Positions 55,380 to 63,419 of a stretch of 64,000 bases of DNA are shown here, piece by piece. The stretch spans positions 186,001-250,000 of the forward strand of contig NZ_LIPD01000001.1 in NCBI RefSeq assembly GCF_001905545.1, given 5' to 3'. The translations under genes were made by a program, and so were the position numbers. The notes under the pieces are model-generated. The model saw only the letters and a program-made list of their open reading frames with translations. It searched no databases and was not told where the DNA came from. Source of the DNA: Streptomyces sp. CB02056. Lineage in GTDB: Bacteria > Actinomycetota > Actinomycetes > Streptomycetales > Streptomycetaceae. Position 1 is the first letter of the stretch. Each line of letters opens with the position of its first letter.

Positions 55380-55810
55380 GGCGGCGCTCCAAACTCGAGA
55401 AACGGGGGCGGGGAACGGGGGAGCGGCAGGGTCCCGGTCCGGGCCGTTCGGCGTCTCCGCTTCTCCAACCTGATCGGCCTGGCGTCCCAAACCCCAGGTC
55501 ATGGCGCTGAGACGGACGGAAGTGTCTCACAACCCCCGGAGACGCTCGAACATCCATGTGGTCATCGTGCAGAGTTCTCTGGCCGGTGCGGTCCACCCGT
55601 CGGTGGAACCGTTCGGACCCCGATCGATCACCCGTCGTCGGTCCGCACCCGCTCCCGGCCCCCACCGGTCCGGGGCAGCCTCGCGGGGGGAGGCTGCCCC
55701 GGGTCCGCCGGGATGCTCCGGCGGGGAGGGCGCTTCGCTGCGCCCTCCCCGCTGTGACGTTCTCCCGGTCGTACGACCGGCCGGATGCACGCCCGGCCGC
55801 GCGAACGGGG
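55380..55810. other. 431-base gap: XRE promoter side and gadB terminator
   Basis: No gene is supported. The part nearest 55380 is the upstream region of the XRE gene. The part nearest 55811 contains the hairpin at 55721-55752. In-frame extensions of the XRE gene to 55502 exist but lack an SD. Confidence 0.5.
55721..55752 (-). terminator. hairpin downstream of the glutamate decarboxylase gene
   Basis: GCGGGGAGGGCGC-TTCGCT-GCGCCCTCCCCGC is a perfect 13-bp stem, 58 bases past the gadB stop on the minus strand. Likely terminator, possibly in both directions. Confidence 0.8.
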
Positions 55811-57214
55811 TCAGTGGTGGAAGCCCGGTCGGGGCGGCACCCCGAGCTCCCGGAGCGGGACGGGCTGGCGCCGCAGCTCCGGCAGCAGCCGGTCGAGGTC
55901 GGCCAGCAGCAGGTCGGCGAGGTCCCGGGAGAAGCCGTTGCGGCAGACCACCCGGAGCACCGACAGGTCCTCCCGGTTCGCCGGGAAGGTGTACGCGGGG
56001 ACCTGCCAGCCGCGCTCGCGCAGCCGCCGTGAGACGTCGAACACGTCGAACGGGACGTCCCCCTCGGTGGTGAGGGCGAACACCGGGACCTGGTCGCCCC
56101 GGGTCAGCAGCCGGAAGCCGTCCAGCTTCCCGATCCGCCCGGCCAGGTAGGTGGCGACCTCGCGGCAGGCGCCCTGGACGGCCCGGAAGCCCTCCCGGCC
56201 GAGCCGCAGGAAGACGTAGTACTGGGCCACCACCTCGGCGCCGGGCCGGGAGAAGTTGAGGGCGAAGGTCGGCATCTCGCCGCCCAGGTAGTTGACCCGG
56301 AAGACCAGCTCCTCCGGCAGCGCCGCCCGGTCGCGCCAGAGCGCCCAGCCCACGCCGGGGTACACCAGGCCGTACTTGTGGCCGGAGGTGTTGATCGAGG
56401 CCACCCGGGGCAGCCGGAAGTCCCAGAGCAGCTCCGGGTCGAGGAAGGGCGCCACCATGGCGCCGGAGGCGCCGTCCACGTGCACCGGGACGTCGGTGCC
56501 GGTGCGCTCCTGGTAGGCGTCCAGGGCCGCGCAGATCTCCGCGACCGGCTCGTACGAGCCGTCGAAGGTGGAGCCGAGCACGCCGACCACCCCGATGGTG
56601 TCCTCGTCGCACAGGGCGACCGCCCGCTCGGCGTCCAGGTGGAAGCGGGTGCCCTCCATCGGCGCGGTGCGCGCCTCGATCTCCCAGAAGTTGCAGAACT
56701 TCTCCCAGCACACCTGCACGTTGACGCCCATCACCAGGTTGGGCCGGGCCCCGGCGGCGTAGCGGTCGGCGTTGCGGTGCATCCAGCGGCGCTTGAGCGC
56801 CATGCCGGCCAGCATGCAGGCCTCGCTGGAGCCGGTGGTGGAGCAGCCGACCGCGCCGTCCGGGTCGGGGGCGTGCCAGAGGTCGGCGAGGATCGCCACG
56901 CAGCGCCGCTCCAGTTCGGCGGTCTGCGGGTACTCGTCCTTGTCGATCATGTTCTTGTCGAGGCACTCGGTCATCAGCCGGGTGGCCTGGGCCTCCATCG
57001 AGGTGGTGACGAAGGTCGCCAGGTTGAGCTTGGCGTTGCCGTCCAGCATCAGCTCGTCGTGGATCAGCTGGTACGCGGTCTCGGCCGCGACCGGGACCTC
57101 GCCGAGCCGGTGCAGCGGCGGGGCCAGCTTCATCGCGCCCAGCGGGTCGGCGATGGTCGGGTACGGGCCGATGCTCAGCCGGCGGTCGCCGCCGGCCCCC
57201 TTGTGCAGCGCCAT
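55811..57214 (-). CDS. gadB: glutamate decarboxylase
   Basis: A 467-residue PLP enzyme converting glutamate to GABA with use of a proton. The N-terminus ends near LDGNAKLNLATFVTTSMEAQ (substrate-binding Phe/Thr), cofactor contacts are in GCSTTGSSEACMLAGMALKR and PVHVDGASGAMVAPF, and the Schiff-base Lys (about residue 280) is in ASINTSGHKYGLVYPG. The C-terminus ends PPRPGFHH, like the pH-sensing tail of GadB enzymes. No GABA antiporter gene is adjacent, so acid-resistance use is uncertain. ATG at 57214 with AGGA upstream; a longer frame to 57301 is not homologous. Confidence 0.95.
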   Translation of the reverse strand: MALHKGAGGDRRLSIGPYPTIADPLGAMKLAPPLHRLGEVPVAAETAYQLIHDELMLDGNAKLNLATFVTTSMEAQATRLMTECLDKNMIDKDEYPQTAELERRCVAILADLWHAPDPDGAVGCSTTGSSEACMLAGMALKRRWMHRNADRYAAGARPNLVMGVNVQVCWEKFCNFWEIEARTAPMEGTRFHLDAERAVALCDEDTIGVVGVLGSTFDGSYEPVAEICAALDAYQERTGTDVPVHVDGASGAMVAPFLDPELLWDFRLPRVASINTSGHKYGLVYPGVGWALWRDRAALPEELVFRVNYLGGEMPTFALNFSRPGAEVVAQYYVFLRLGREGFRAVQGACREVATYLAGRIGKLDGFRLLTRGDQVPVFALTTEGDVPFDVFDVSRRLRERGWQVPAYTFPANREDLSVLRVVCRNGFSRDLADLLLADLDRLLPELRRQPVPLRELGVPPRPGFHH

Positions 57215-57340
57215 GGCGTCCTGCCGTCCTTCGGGTCGGTGGCCGTGTCCCGTCCCACGCTGCCACCGGGTGCCGGGCGACGCATCCGCGCGGTCCGTCA
57301 CCCCCGCTCCGGGGCTCGGTCCGCCGCCCCCGCTCCGGGG

Positions 57341-58774
57341 TCAGGCCGCCGCCTCCGGGTGGACCTGGTCGCGGGCGGCCCGGTACTGCTGACGCACCGC
57401 CGAGCCGATCGCCAGGTCCTGCTCCCCGTCGGGCTCGACGGTCTCGGCGTCCGGCAGCTCCCACTCCGGGGGCTGCGGGGTGCCGGCCAGCGCCCAGGCG
57501 GCCTGCCGGGCGGCCCCGCGGGCGGCGTGCGCGCCGGGCGGCGGCACCACGACCGGGACGCCGAACAGCATCGGGGCGATGTGCCGGACGGCGGGCAGCC
57601 GCCCGGCCGTGCCGAGCAGGAACACCCGCTTCACCGGGACGCCCTGGGCGCGCAGCACGTCGAGGGCGTCGGCGATGTTGCAGAGCATGCCCTCGACGGC
57701 GGCCCGGGCCAGGTGCTGAGGGGTCATCGCCTCGGCCCGCAGGCCGGTCAGGGTGCCGGCCGCGTGCGGCAGCGCGGGGGTGCGCTCGCCGTCCAGGTAC
57801 GGCAGCAGCACCAGGCCGTAGGCGCCGGGGGAGGAGTGCAGGGCGAGGTCGCTCAGGCCCTCCAGGTCCCGGCCGAGCAGGGCGGCCGTGGAGCGGAGCA
57901 CCTGGGCGGCGTTGAGGGTGGCGACCATCGGCAGGTGCCGGCCGCTGGCGTCGGCGAAGGAGGAGACCAGGCCGGACGCGTCGACCACGGCCTCCTCGTG
58001 CACCGCGAAGATCGTCCCGGCGCTGCCGAGCGAGACCACCGCGTCGCCCGGGCCGAGGCCCAGGCCCAGCGCGGCGGCCATGTTGTCCCCGGTGCCGGCC
58101 GAGATCAGCAGGCCCTCGGGGGTGTGCCCGGCGGGCTCGGCCGGGGGCAGGACGTCGGGCAGTCTGAGCTCGTGGCCGAGCGCCAGCTCCACCAGGTCCT
58201 GCCGGTACTCGCCGGTGATCGGCGACCAGTAGCCGGTGCCGGAGGCGTCGCCGCGGTCGGTGGTGCGGCGCTTGGGGTGGCCGAGCAGCTGCCAGACCAG
58301 CCAGTCGTGCGGCAGCAGCACCTCGGCGACCCGGCGGGCGTTGGCGGGCTCGAACTCGGCCAGCCAGCGCAGCTTGGCGACGGTGTACGTGGGGGCCGGC
58401 ACGGAGCCGATCGCGGCCGTCCAGGCGGCCGGGCCGCCGAGGGCGTCCAGCAGTTTGGCGGCGGCGCCGCTGGAGCGCGGGTCGTTCCAGAGGATCGCCG
58501 GGCGGACCAGCACCCCGCCCGCGTCGAGGCCGATCATCCCGTGCTGCTGGGCGCTGACCCCGATCGCCCGGACGCTCTCCAGCAGGCCGCCGGTCGCGGC
58601 GTCGCCGAGCGAGTGCAGCCAGACCTGGGGGTCGGCCTCGCCCGGGCGCAGGTCCTGGTCCTCGGGGACGGGGTGCGGCGCCTTGCCGGAGCGCAGGACG
58701 GCGCCGGTGTCGGCGTCGCACGCGACGATCCTGGTGCGGTTGGTCGAGCTGTCTATCCCCGCGACGATGGCCAT
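57341..58774 (-). CDS. xylB: xylulokinase (FGGY family)
   Basis: A 477-residue sugar kinase that phosphorylates xylulose. The N-terminal domain starts VAGIDSSTNRTRIVACDADT; the substrate-binding Met/Gly region is ISAQQHG-like (GVSAQQHGMIGLD); ILWNDPRS and DASGTGYWSPITGEY follow; the ATP domain shows AGTGDNMAAALGLGL, VSLGSAGTIFAV and FLLGTAGRLPAVRHIAPML. Here Thr-Ala-Gly replaces the common GGGAxS, which is a small divergence. No xylA or sugar transporter is adjacent, so the gene is a stand-alone copy. Start ATG at 58774. Confidence 0.93.
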   Translation of the reverse strand: MAIVAGIDSSTNRTRIVACDADTGAVLRSGKAPHPVPEDQDLRPGEADPQVWLHSLGDAATGGLLESVRAIGVSAQQHGMIGLDAGGVLVRPAILWNDPRSSGAAAKLLDALGGPAAWTAAIGSVPAPTYTVAKLRWLAEFEPANARRVAEVLLPHDWLVWQLLGHPKRRTTDRGDASGTGYWSPITGEYRQDLVELALGHELRLPDVLPPAEPAGHTPEGLLISAGTGDNMAAALGLGLGPGDAVVSLGSAGTIFAVHEEAVVDASGLVSSFADASGRHLPMVATLNAAQVLRSTAALLGRDLEGLSDLALHSSPGAYGLVLLPYLDGERTPALPHAAGTLTGLRAEAMTPQHLARAAVEGMLCNIADALDVLRAQGVPVKRVFLLGTAGRLPAVRHIAPMLFGVPVVVPPPGAHAARGAARQAAWALAGTPQPPEWELPDAETVEPDGEQDLAIGSAVRQQYRAARDQVHPEAAA

Positions 58775-58897
58775 GCCGAGATCATGCCTCAGCCCGGCCC
58801 CGGACGCGTCCGGGCCGGGCGGCCTGTTGCGGGTTCGCGACCCCGGGTCGGGGTCCGCTTCGCCCAGCTGTCACCGTCCCGTCACGGACGGCGGGTA

Positions 58898-58935
58898 CCC
58901 GGCCCGACCGCCCCGGGTGAGGCGGTCGGGCCGGG
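58898..58935 (-). terminator. 15-bp perfect hairpin after the YtxH-like gene
   Basis: CCCGGCCCGACCGCC (58898-58912) pairs fully with GGCGGTCGGGCCGGG (58921-58935) around an 8-base loop, 8 bases past the YtxH-like stop. Likely terminator. Confidence 0.82.
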
Positions 58936-58943
58936 CCCGGCGC

Positions 58944-59237
58944 TCACGGCCGGAAGGTCCCCCAGCCGTCGTCCTCCGCCCTGGTGCGGTTGAAGTACGG
59001 CACCCGGTCGGTGACGGCGTTCGGCAGCCGGTCGCCGACCCGGCCGGCGACCGCGTCGGCCGCCTTCCCGGCCACCGCACCGGCCTGCTGCCGGGCCCGG
59101 TCGGTCGCGTTCTGGACCGTGGGGTTCCGGGCGATCTCCCGGGTGACCTTGGCGATCTGTTCGTAGCGCTGGCGCCCGGCTCGCGAGCCCAGGACGTAGC
59201 CGGCCGCGAAACCCACGGCCAACGACAGCTTCCACAT
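58944..59237 (-). CDS. YtxH-like small membrane protein
   Basis: A 97-residue protein of a YtxH-like type: a short N-terminal membrane segment with a Gly-rich face (LAVGFAAGYVLGSRAGRQRY) and a long amphipathic helix (EQIAKVTREIARNPTVQNAT; ARQQAGAVAGKAADAVAGRV), as in stress-related envelope proteins. It ends with Pro and aromatic residues (VPYFNRTRAEDDGWGTF). The ATG at 59237 (MWKLSLAVG) is the usual start; a GTG at 59249 has AGGAGAGG closer. Function unknown. The first gene on the minus strand after the tRNA cluster. Confidence 0.75.
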   Translation of the reverse strand: MWKLSLAVGFAAGYVLGSRAGRQRYEQIAKVTREIARNPTVQNATDRARQQAGAVAGKAADAVAGRVGDRLPNAVTDRVPYFNRTRAEDDGWGTFRP

Positions 59238-59478
59238 GGTCGGATCCACCCTCTCCTGGCGGCCTCTGCCGCATTGCCCTACCCGTACGTCGGGACGGCG
59301 AACCGTCCGCGCCCCAGCATCCCCGGCCCCGTCGCCGGGCGCGCGCGGGGCACGCCGGGCGGCGATCCGGGGGCGATCCGGGAAAGCGATTGGCGGACCA
59401 CCCCCCCGAGTGCGCTAATGTATGTCCCGCAGCGAGCGCCGAGGAGCCCGGGAGACCGGGGGCCGAGGCGGGAGCCGA

Positions 59479-59551
59479 TCCCCCATAGCTCAATTGGCAG
59501 AGCAGCCGACTGTTAATCGGCAGGTTATTGGTTCGAGTCCAATTGGGGGAG
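59479..59551 (+). tRNA. tRNA-Asn (GTT)
   Basis: A complete 73-base cloverleaf: acceptor TCCCCCA/TGGGGGA with discriminator G, D-arm AGCTCAATTGGCAGAGC, anticodon stem GCCGA/TCGGC around CTGTTAA with GTT at 59512-59514, and T-arm with GGTTCGAGTCC-type loop. CCA is not encoded. A second copy lies 61 bases downstream. Confidence 0.97.
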
Positions 59552-59612
59552 CTCGGGAGAAGGCCCTCCGGGGTCCTGTTCCCGTCCGTGGTACGGAAGT
59601 TGGGTACCGCGA

Positions 59613-59685
59613 TCCCGCATAGCTCAATTGGCAGAGCAGCCGACTGTTAATCGGCAGGTTATTGGTTCGAGTCCAATTGCGGGAG
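59613..59685 (+). tRNA. tRNA-Asn (GTT), second copy
   Basis: A 73-base copy identical to the one at 59479 except for one base pair in the acceptor stem: TCCCGCA/TGCGGGA instead of TCCCCCA/TGGGGGA. Both partners changed together, so the stem stays perfect. Anticodon GTT. CCA is not encoded. A terminator follows. Confidence 0.97.
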
Positions 59686-59717
59686 CTGCACCGGGCCTGC
59701 CCGGTGACTGCTCAGAG

Positions 59718-59749
59718 CGAAGGCCCCTCGGTCGACCGGGGGGCCTTCG
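59718..59749 (+). terminator. terminator after the tRNA-Asn pair
   Basis: CGAAGGCCCC pairs with GGGGCCTTCG, with a further short CGGT/ACCG stem inside, then TGTTGT. Placed 32 bases after the second tRNA. Confidence 0.85.
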
Positions 59750-59841
59750 TGTTGTCCCCGGCTGGCTCCGCGGCGTGACGTGCGCGACACCGCCCGCGGG
59801 CCCGGGTCGCCGCAGGGCCGGCGCCGGGGGCGGCTCCCGGG

Positions 59842-60588
59842 TCAGGCGGTCGCCTTCCGGTAGAGCTCGGCGACCCGCTGGTCGAAGGTGACGCTGTACG
59901 AGGTGCCGGGGGTCTCCCCGCCCTCCTGGTAGCCGCCGATCACGCCGACCACCGCGCCGTTCGAGGTGACCCACGGGCTGCCGCTGGTGCCGTCGGTGTA
60001 GCCGCCGCAGTCGAAGCGCTCCTGGGTGGCGCTCTGCGAGCTGGTGCGGACGGCGCAGGTGATCGGCTCGTCGCTCTCGTTCGGGTAGCCGGTGACCGAG
60101 ACGGACAGCCCGAAGCCCTGGCCGGTGCCGACCGGGTTGCCGCCGACCGCCTCCTCGACCTGCCGGCCGTCGACCGGGCCCACCGTGACGAAGGCCACGT
60201 CGTACTCGGGGTCGTCGCCGGCCGCCCAGCGCGGGTCGACGGTGATCGCCTGCACCGGCCAAGTCCCGTACGGGGTGGACCCGTTGCGGTAGCCGGGGGT
60301 GAACACCAGGCCGTCCAGCAGGCCGATCCGGCGGGTCTGCACGCAGTGCGCCGCGGTGACCAGCAGGTTGCCCCGGGGGCTGTGCACCACGCTCGCGGTG
60401 CAGGCCCGCGGTCCCTGCGCGGTGTGGATGGAGAGGGTGCCGATCCGGTCCCGGGCGGGGCTCCGCTGCGCGACCTCGGCGCGGGGCGCCGCATCCTGCC
60501 CGCCGCAGGCGGTGCCGGCGGCCAGCAGCAGGGCGGCCAGCGCGACCGTTCGTGCCGTGTGCGCGGGCCGTGCCGGGCGGGAGGCCAT
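59842..60588 (-). CDS. secreted trypsin-like serine protease
   Basis: A 248-residue chymotrypsin-fold (S1-like) protein. A signal peptide ends near the lipobox-like GTACGG, so it may be a lipoprotein. The triad is visible: His in LVTAAHCVQ, Asp in PEYDVAFVTVG, Ser in GGYTDGTSGSPWV. Cys in RACTASVV and AAHC pair as usual. It is closely related to the gene at 60706-61566 (shared GTSGSPWVT and VVGVIGGYQEGG), so the two are a tandem duplication. No PDZ domain. Target unknown. Start at 60588 (MASRPARPAHTAR). Confidence 0.88.
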   Translation of the reverse strand: MASRPARPAHTARTVALAALLLAAGTACGGQDAAPRAEVAQRSPARDRIGTLSIHTAQGPRACTASVVHSPRGNLLVTAAHCVQTRRIGLLDGLVFTPGYRNGSTPYGTWPVQAITVDPRWAAGDDPEYDVAFVTVGPVDGRQVEEAVGGNPVGTGQGFGLSVSVTGYPNESDEPITCAVRTSSQSATQERFDCGGYTDGTSGSPWVTSNGAVVGVIGGYQEGGETPGTSYSVTFDQRVAELYRKATA

Positions 60589-60705
60589 CGGGGCTCCGTC
60601 TCGTCCTCGGGGCGGGCACCGGGGCCGTGCGTTCCGCCGTTCGTGAGGAAGATCTACCAGGCCGGGCCCGGCGGCGCCACCGCCGGGGTCCCGCCCGCCG
60701 CCCGG

Positions 60706-61566
60706 TCAGCCGGTGGCGCGGTCGTACAGGGCCTGGACGCGGTCGCCGAAGTAGCTGCTGTACGAGGTGTCCGGGCTGTTGCCGCCCTCCTGGTAGCCGC
60801 CGATCACGCCGACCACGGTGCCGGTCCTGGTGCTCGGGTCGAAGTCGGTGACCCAGGGGCTGCCGCTGGTGCCGCCGGTGTAGTCGGGGCAGTCGATCCG
60901 CAGCTGGGTGGGGCTCTGCTGGAGGGTGGTGTTGGAGCAGGTGATCGGGACGCCGCTGCTGCTCGGGTAGCCGGTGATCTTCACCGGGAGCCGGTAGCCG
61001 CGGTTGACGCCCAGTCGGTTGGCGCCGAGCACCTGCTGGACCTGCTGCCCGTTCTGGGCCTGGACGACCGCGAAGGCGACGTCCATGTCCGGGTCGGCGT
61101 GGTCGTTCCAGGCGTCGTCCACGGTGACGGCCAGCAGCGGCCAGACGCCGCTGGGGGTGTCGCCGTCGCGGTAGCCGGGGACGAAGACCAGGTCGCCGCG
61201 CCGGCCGAGCTTCGGGTCCCAGACGCAGTGGGCGGCGGTGACGACGAGGTTGAGCCCGGCGCTGTCGACCACGCTGGCGGTGCAGAAGTGGTCGCCGGTG
61301 GCGTTGCGGGTGAACACCGCGCCGACCAGGCCGTTGAGCACGGTGGGCTTGGCGGTGCGGGTGACGCCGGTGTGCCGGCCGGACGCGCCCTTGAACCGCT
61401 GCCGGTTCCAGCCGTGGCTGTTGACGGCGGCGGAGGTGGCGGCGCTGGGTGGTGCGGAGGTGACGGTCGGGGAGCTTCCGCCCGGCCGCGCCGCGGTGGT
61501 GCAGCCCGCCGCGGCCAGCACCAGTGCGAGCGCCGCGGCCGCCGCCCCCGTCCCACGTGTCGTCAT
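60706..61566 (-). CDS. secreted trypsin-like serine protease, paralogue
   Basis: A 286-residue chymotrypsin-fold protein with lipobox-type LAAAGC (Cys near residue 22). Triad: His in VVTAAHCVWDPK, Asp in ADPDMDVAFAVV, Ser in GGTSGSPWVTDFD. It has an extra ~40 residues between the lipobox and the fold compared with its neighbour. The C-terminal strands VVGVIGGYQEGG match the downstream paralogue almost exactly. The ATG at 61566 gives MTTRGTGAAAAALALVLAAAGC; a longer frame to 61668 has no signal peptide. 117 bases separate the two genes. Confidence 0.87.
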   Translation of the reverse strand: MTTRGTGAAAAALALVLAAAGCTTAARPGGSSPTVTSAPPSAATSAAVNSHGWNRQRFKGASGRHTGVTRTAKPTVLNGLVGAVFTRNATGDHFCTASVVDSAGLNLVVTAAHCVWDPKLGRRGDLVFVPGYRDGDTPSGVWPLLAVTVDDAWNDHADPDMDVAFAVVQAQNGQQVQQVLGANRLGVNRGYRLPVKITGYPSSSGVPITCSNTTLQQSPTQLRIDCPDYTGGTSGSPWVTDFDPSTRTGTVVGVIGGYQEGGNSPDTSYSSYFGDRVQALYDRATG

Positions 61567-61754
61567 CCGCCCAGGCTGCCCCGGACGGGTGCCCCGCCGC
61601 CACCCGGGCTGCGCCGCCCGGGAGGGGCGCACCGTCGCGCACCCAGGTGCGCCCCCGGCGAGCATCACGGGTGATCGACCGGCTATGCTGCCCGGGACGG
61701 CCTCGCTGGGGCCGTCTGCTGCTGCCGTGTCGACGACCGGCGCGCGCGGCGAAC

Positions 61755-61828
<74 letters not shown>

Positions 61829-62133
61829 ACCTTCTCGATGTGCGACGAGTGTCGTGATGACCCTTCGCGGGCGGGCCGCCGAGCCGGGGCCCCGCCGCCT
61901 TTCCACCGCATGCGACGTCGCAGAGTCTAGGCCGCGGCCACCCTCCTTCCCCGTGTGGCGCGCCGGAATTCACCCGCCCGTGGGCATCGGCCCCGACCGT
62001 CCCCGACGGCTCTCCGCCGCCTTCTCCGCGGCCGTTCGCTCCTTTCTTCCCGTCACCGGACCCTGGCGCCGCACGCTCAAAAAGTGATATCACTTTGCCA
62101 TCGGATGCGGATGCTCGCCGAAGGAGTCGCCCC
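61829..62133. other. 305-base gap before the SPFH operon
   Basis: No gene is supported. The left part follows the CAT-anticodon tRNA; the right part holds the palindrome at 62082-62097 and the SD of the SPFH gene (GAAGGAG, seven bases before the ATG). No clear terminator or -10 was found between. Confidence 0.5.
62082..62097. promoter_or_regulatory. 16-bp perfect palindrome before the SPFH operon
   Basis: AAAGTGATATCACTTT, perfect over 16 bases, 36 bases upstream of the SPFH start. It is strikingly AT-rich in this GC-rich setting. It is a probable operator, and the ribbon-helix-helix protein in the same operon is the obvious candidate binder. Confidence 0.8.
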
Positions 62134-63081
62134 ATGACCACCCCGCCTTTCGCCGTCGAGGACGGTGCCGTCCTGGACCTCCCGGTCCCCAAGATCACCG
62201 AACGGGCCATCACCGGGGCGGCCGGCCTGCCGGTCCTCGGCGGCACGCTGCTCGGCCTGCTCGCCGGAGTCGGCTCGTTCGTCGCCGGCGCGGTCCAACT
62301 CTCCGGCGGCGGAAAGGGGTTGGGCATCGGGCTGATGGTCCTCGGGCCGGTGCTGCTGCTCGGCTCGGTGGTGCTGATGTGCGGGCTGACGGTGGTCTCG
62401 CCCGGACAGGCCCGGGTGGTCCAGCTGCTCGGGCGCTACCGGGGCACCGTCCGCGCCGAGGGCATGACCTGGCTGAACCCCTTCACCAGCCGGCGCCGGA
62501 TATCCACCCGGATCCGCAACCACGAGACGGAGACCACCAAGGTCAACGACGCGGACGGCAACCCGATCGAGATGGCCGCCGTGGTGGTCTGGCAGGTCGA
62601 GGACACCGCGATGGCGGTCTTCGAGGTGGACGACTACGCCGACTTCGTCGCCATCCAGACCGAGACGGCCGTACGGCACATCGCCACCAGCTACCCGTAC
62701 GACGCCCACCACGAGGGCCAGTTGTCGCTGCGCGACGGCGCGGACGAGATCGCCCGCAAGCTCTCCGCCGAGATCGCCGCCAGGGTCGCCGCGGCCGGAG
62801 TGCGGGTCATCGAGTCCCGGATCACCAGGCTCGCGTACGCTCCGGAGGTCGCCCAGGTGATGCTCCAGCGCCAGCAGGCCGGGGCCGTGGTGGCGGCGCG
62901 CAGGCTGATCGTCGAGGGCGCCGTCGGTATGGTCGAGGAGGCGCTGGACCGGCTCGCCGAACGCGATGTCGTGGAGCTGGACGAGGAGCGCAAGGCCGCC
63001 ATGGTGAGCAACCTCCTGGTGGTGCTCTGCGGCGACCGCGGCACCCAGCCCGTCGTGAACACGGGCTCCCTCTACCAGTAA
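62134..63081 (+). CDS. SPFH (band 7/slipin-like) membrane protein
   Basis: A 315-residue SPFH protein. Two hydrophobic helices (residues ~25-90: [40 protein letters not shown]) anchor it, then the SPFH domain begins [20 protein letters not shown] and continues through [14 protein letters not shown] and [20 protein letters not shown] to [16 protein letters not shown]. The C-terminal part ([24 protein letters not shown]; [20 protein letters not shown]) should form a coiled coil for oligomerisation. Such proteins organise membrane microdomains. ATG with GAAGGAG seven bases upstream. First gene of the operon. Confidence 0.9.
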   Translation: MTTPPFAVEDGAVLDLPVPKITERAITGAAGLPVLGGTLLGLLAGVGSFVAGAVQLSGGGKGLGIGLMVLGPVLLLGSVVLMCGLTVVSPGQARVVQLLGRYRGTVRAEGMTWLNPFTSRRRISTRIRNHETETTKVNDADGNPIEMAAVVVWQVEDTAMAVFEVDDYADFVAIQTETAVRHIATSYPYDAHHEGQLSLRDGADEIARKLSAEIAARVAAAGVRVIESRITRLAYAPEVAQVMLQRQQAGAVVAARRLIVEGAVGMVEEALDRLAERDVVELDEERKAAMVSNLLVVLCGDRGTQPVVNTGSLYQ

Positions 63082-63090
63082 GGCGAGGCC

Positions 63091-63378
63091 TTGGCGACGG
63101 AACGGAAGAAGCTCCTGTTGCGACTGGACCCTTCAGTTCACGACGCGCTGGCCCGGTGGGCCGGGGACGAACTGCGCAGCACCAACGCCCAGATCGAGTT
63201 CCTGCTCCGCCGCGCCCTCACCGACGCCGGCCGGATGCCCGGCGGCGCGGCCCGGCTCCCCCGGCGCGGACGCCCGCCCAAGGAGAGCCCGCCCAAGGAG
63301 AGCCCGCCCGAGGAGAACCCGGAGAGCCGCCCGGAGAACCCGGAGAGTCCGCAGAGCGGTGGTTCCGCGGCGGACTGA
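63091..63378 (+). CDS. ribbon-helix-helix (Arc-like) protein
   Basis: A 95-residue protein. Residues 1-50 are a ribbon-helix-helix fold: the strand RKKLLLRLDPSVHDALARWA and helices DELRSTNAQIEFLLRRALTD. The tail is Pro/Glu/Ser-rich with a repeated KESPPKESPP motif (encoded by a 15-base repeat around 63281-63315). RHH proteins bind palindromic operators as dimers of dimers, so it is a candidate for the palindrome at 62082-62097. The start TTG at 63091 follows AAGGCGAGG. It lies nine bases after the SPFH gene. An antitoxin-like role is possible, but no toxin is adjacent. Confidence 0.85.
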   Translation: MATERKKLLLRLDPSVHDALARWAGDELRSTNAQIEFLLRRALTDAGRMPGGAARLPRRGRPPKESPPKESPPEENPESRPENPESPQSGGSAAD

Positions 63379-63419
63379 CCGCGGCGGGCCGGGCACCGAC
63401 CGAACGACCGGAGAACGAG

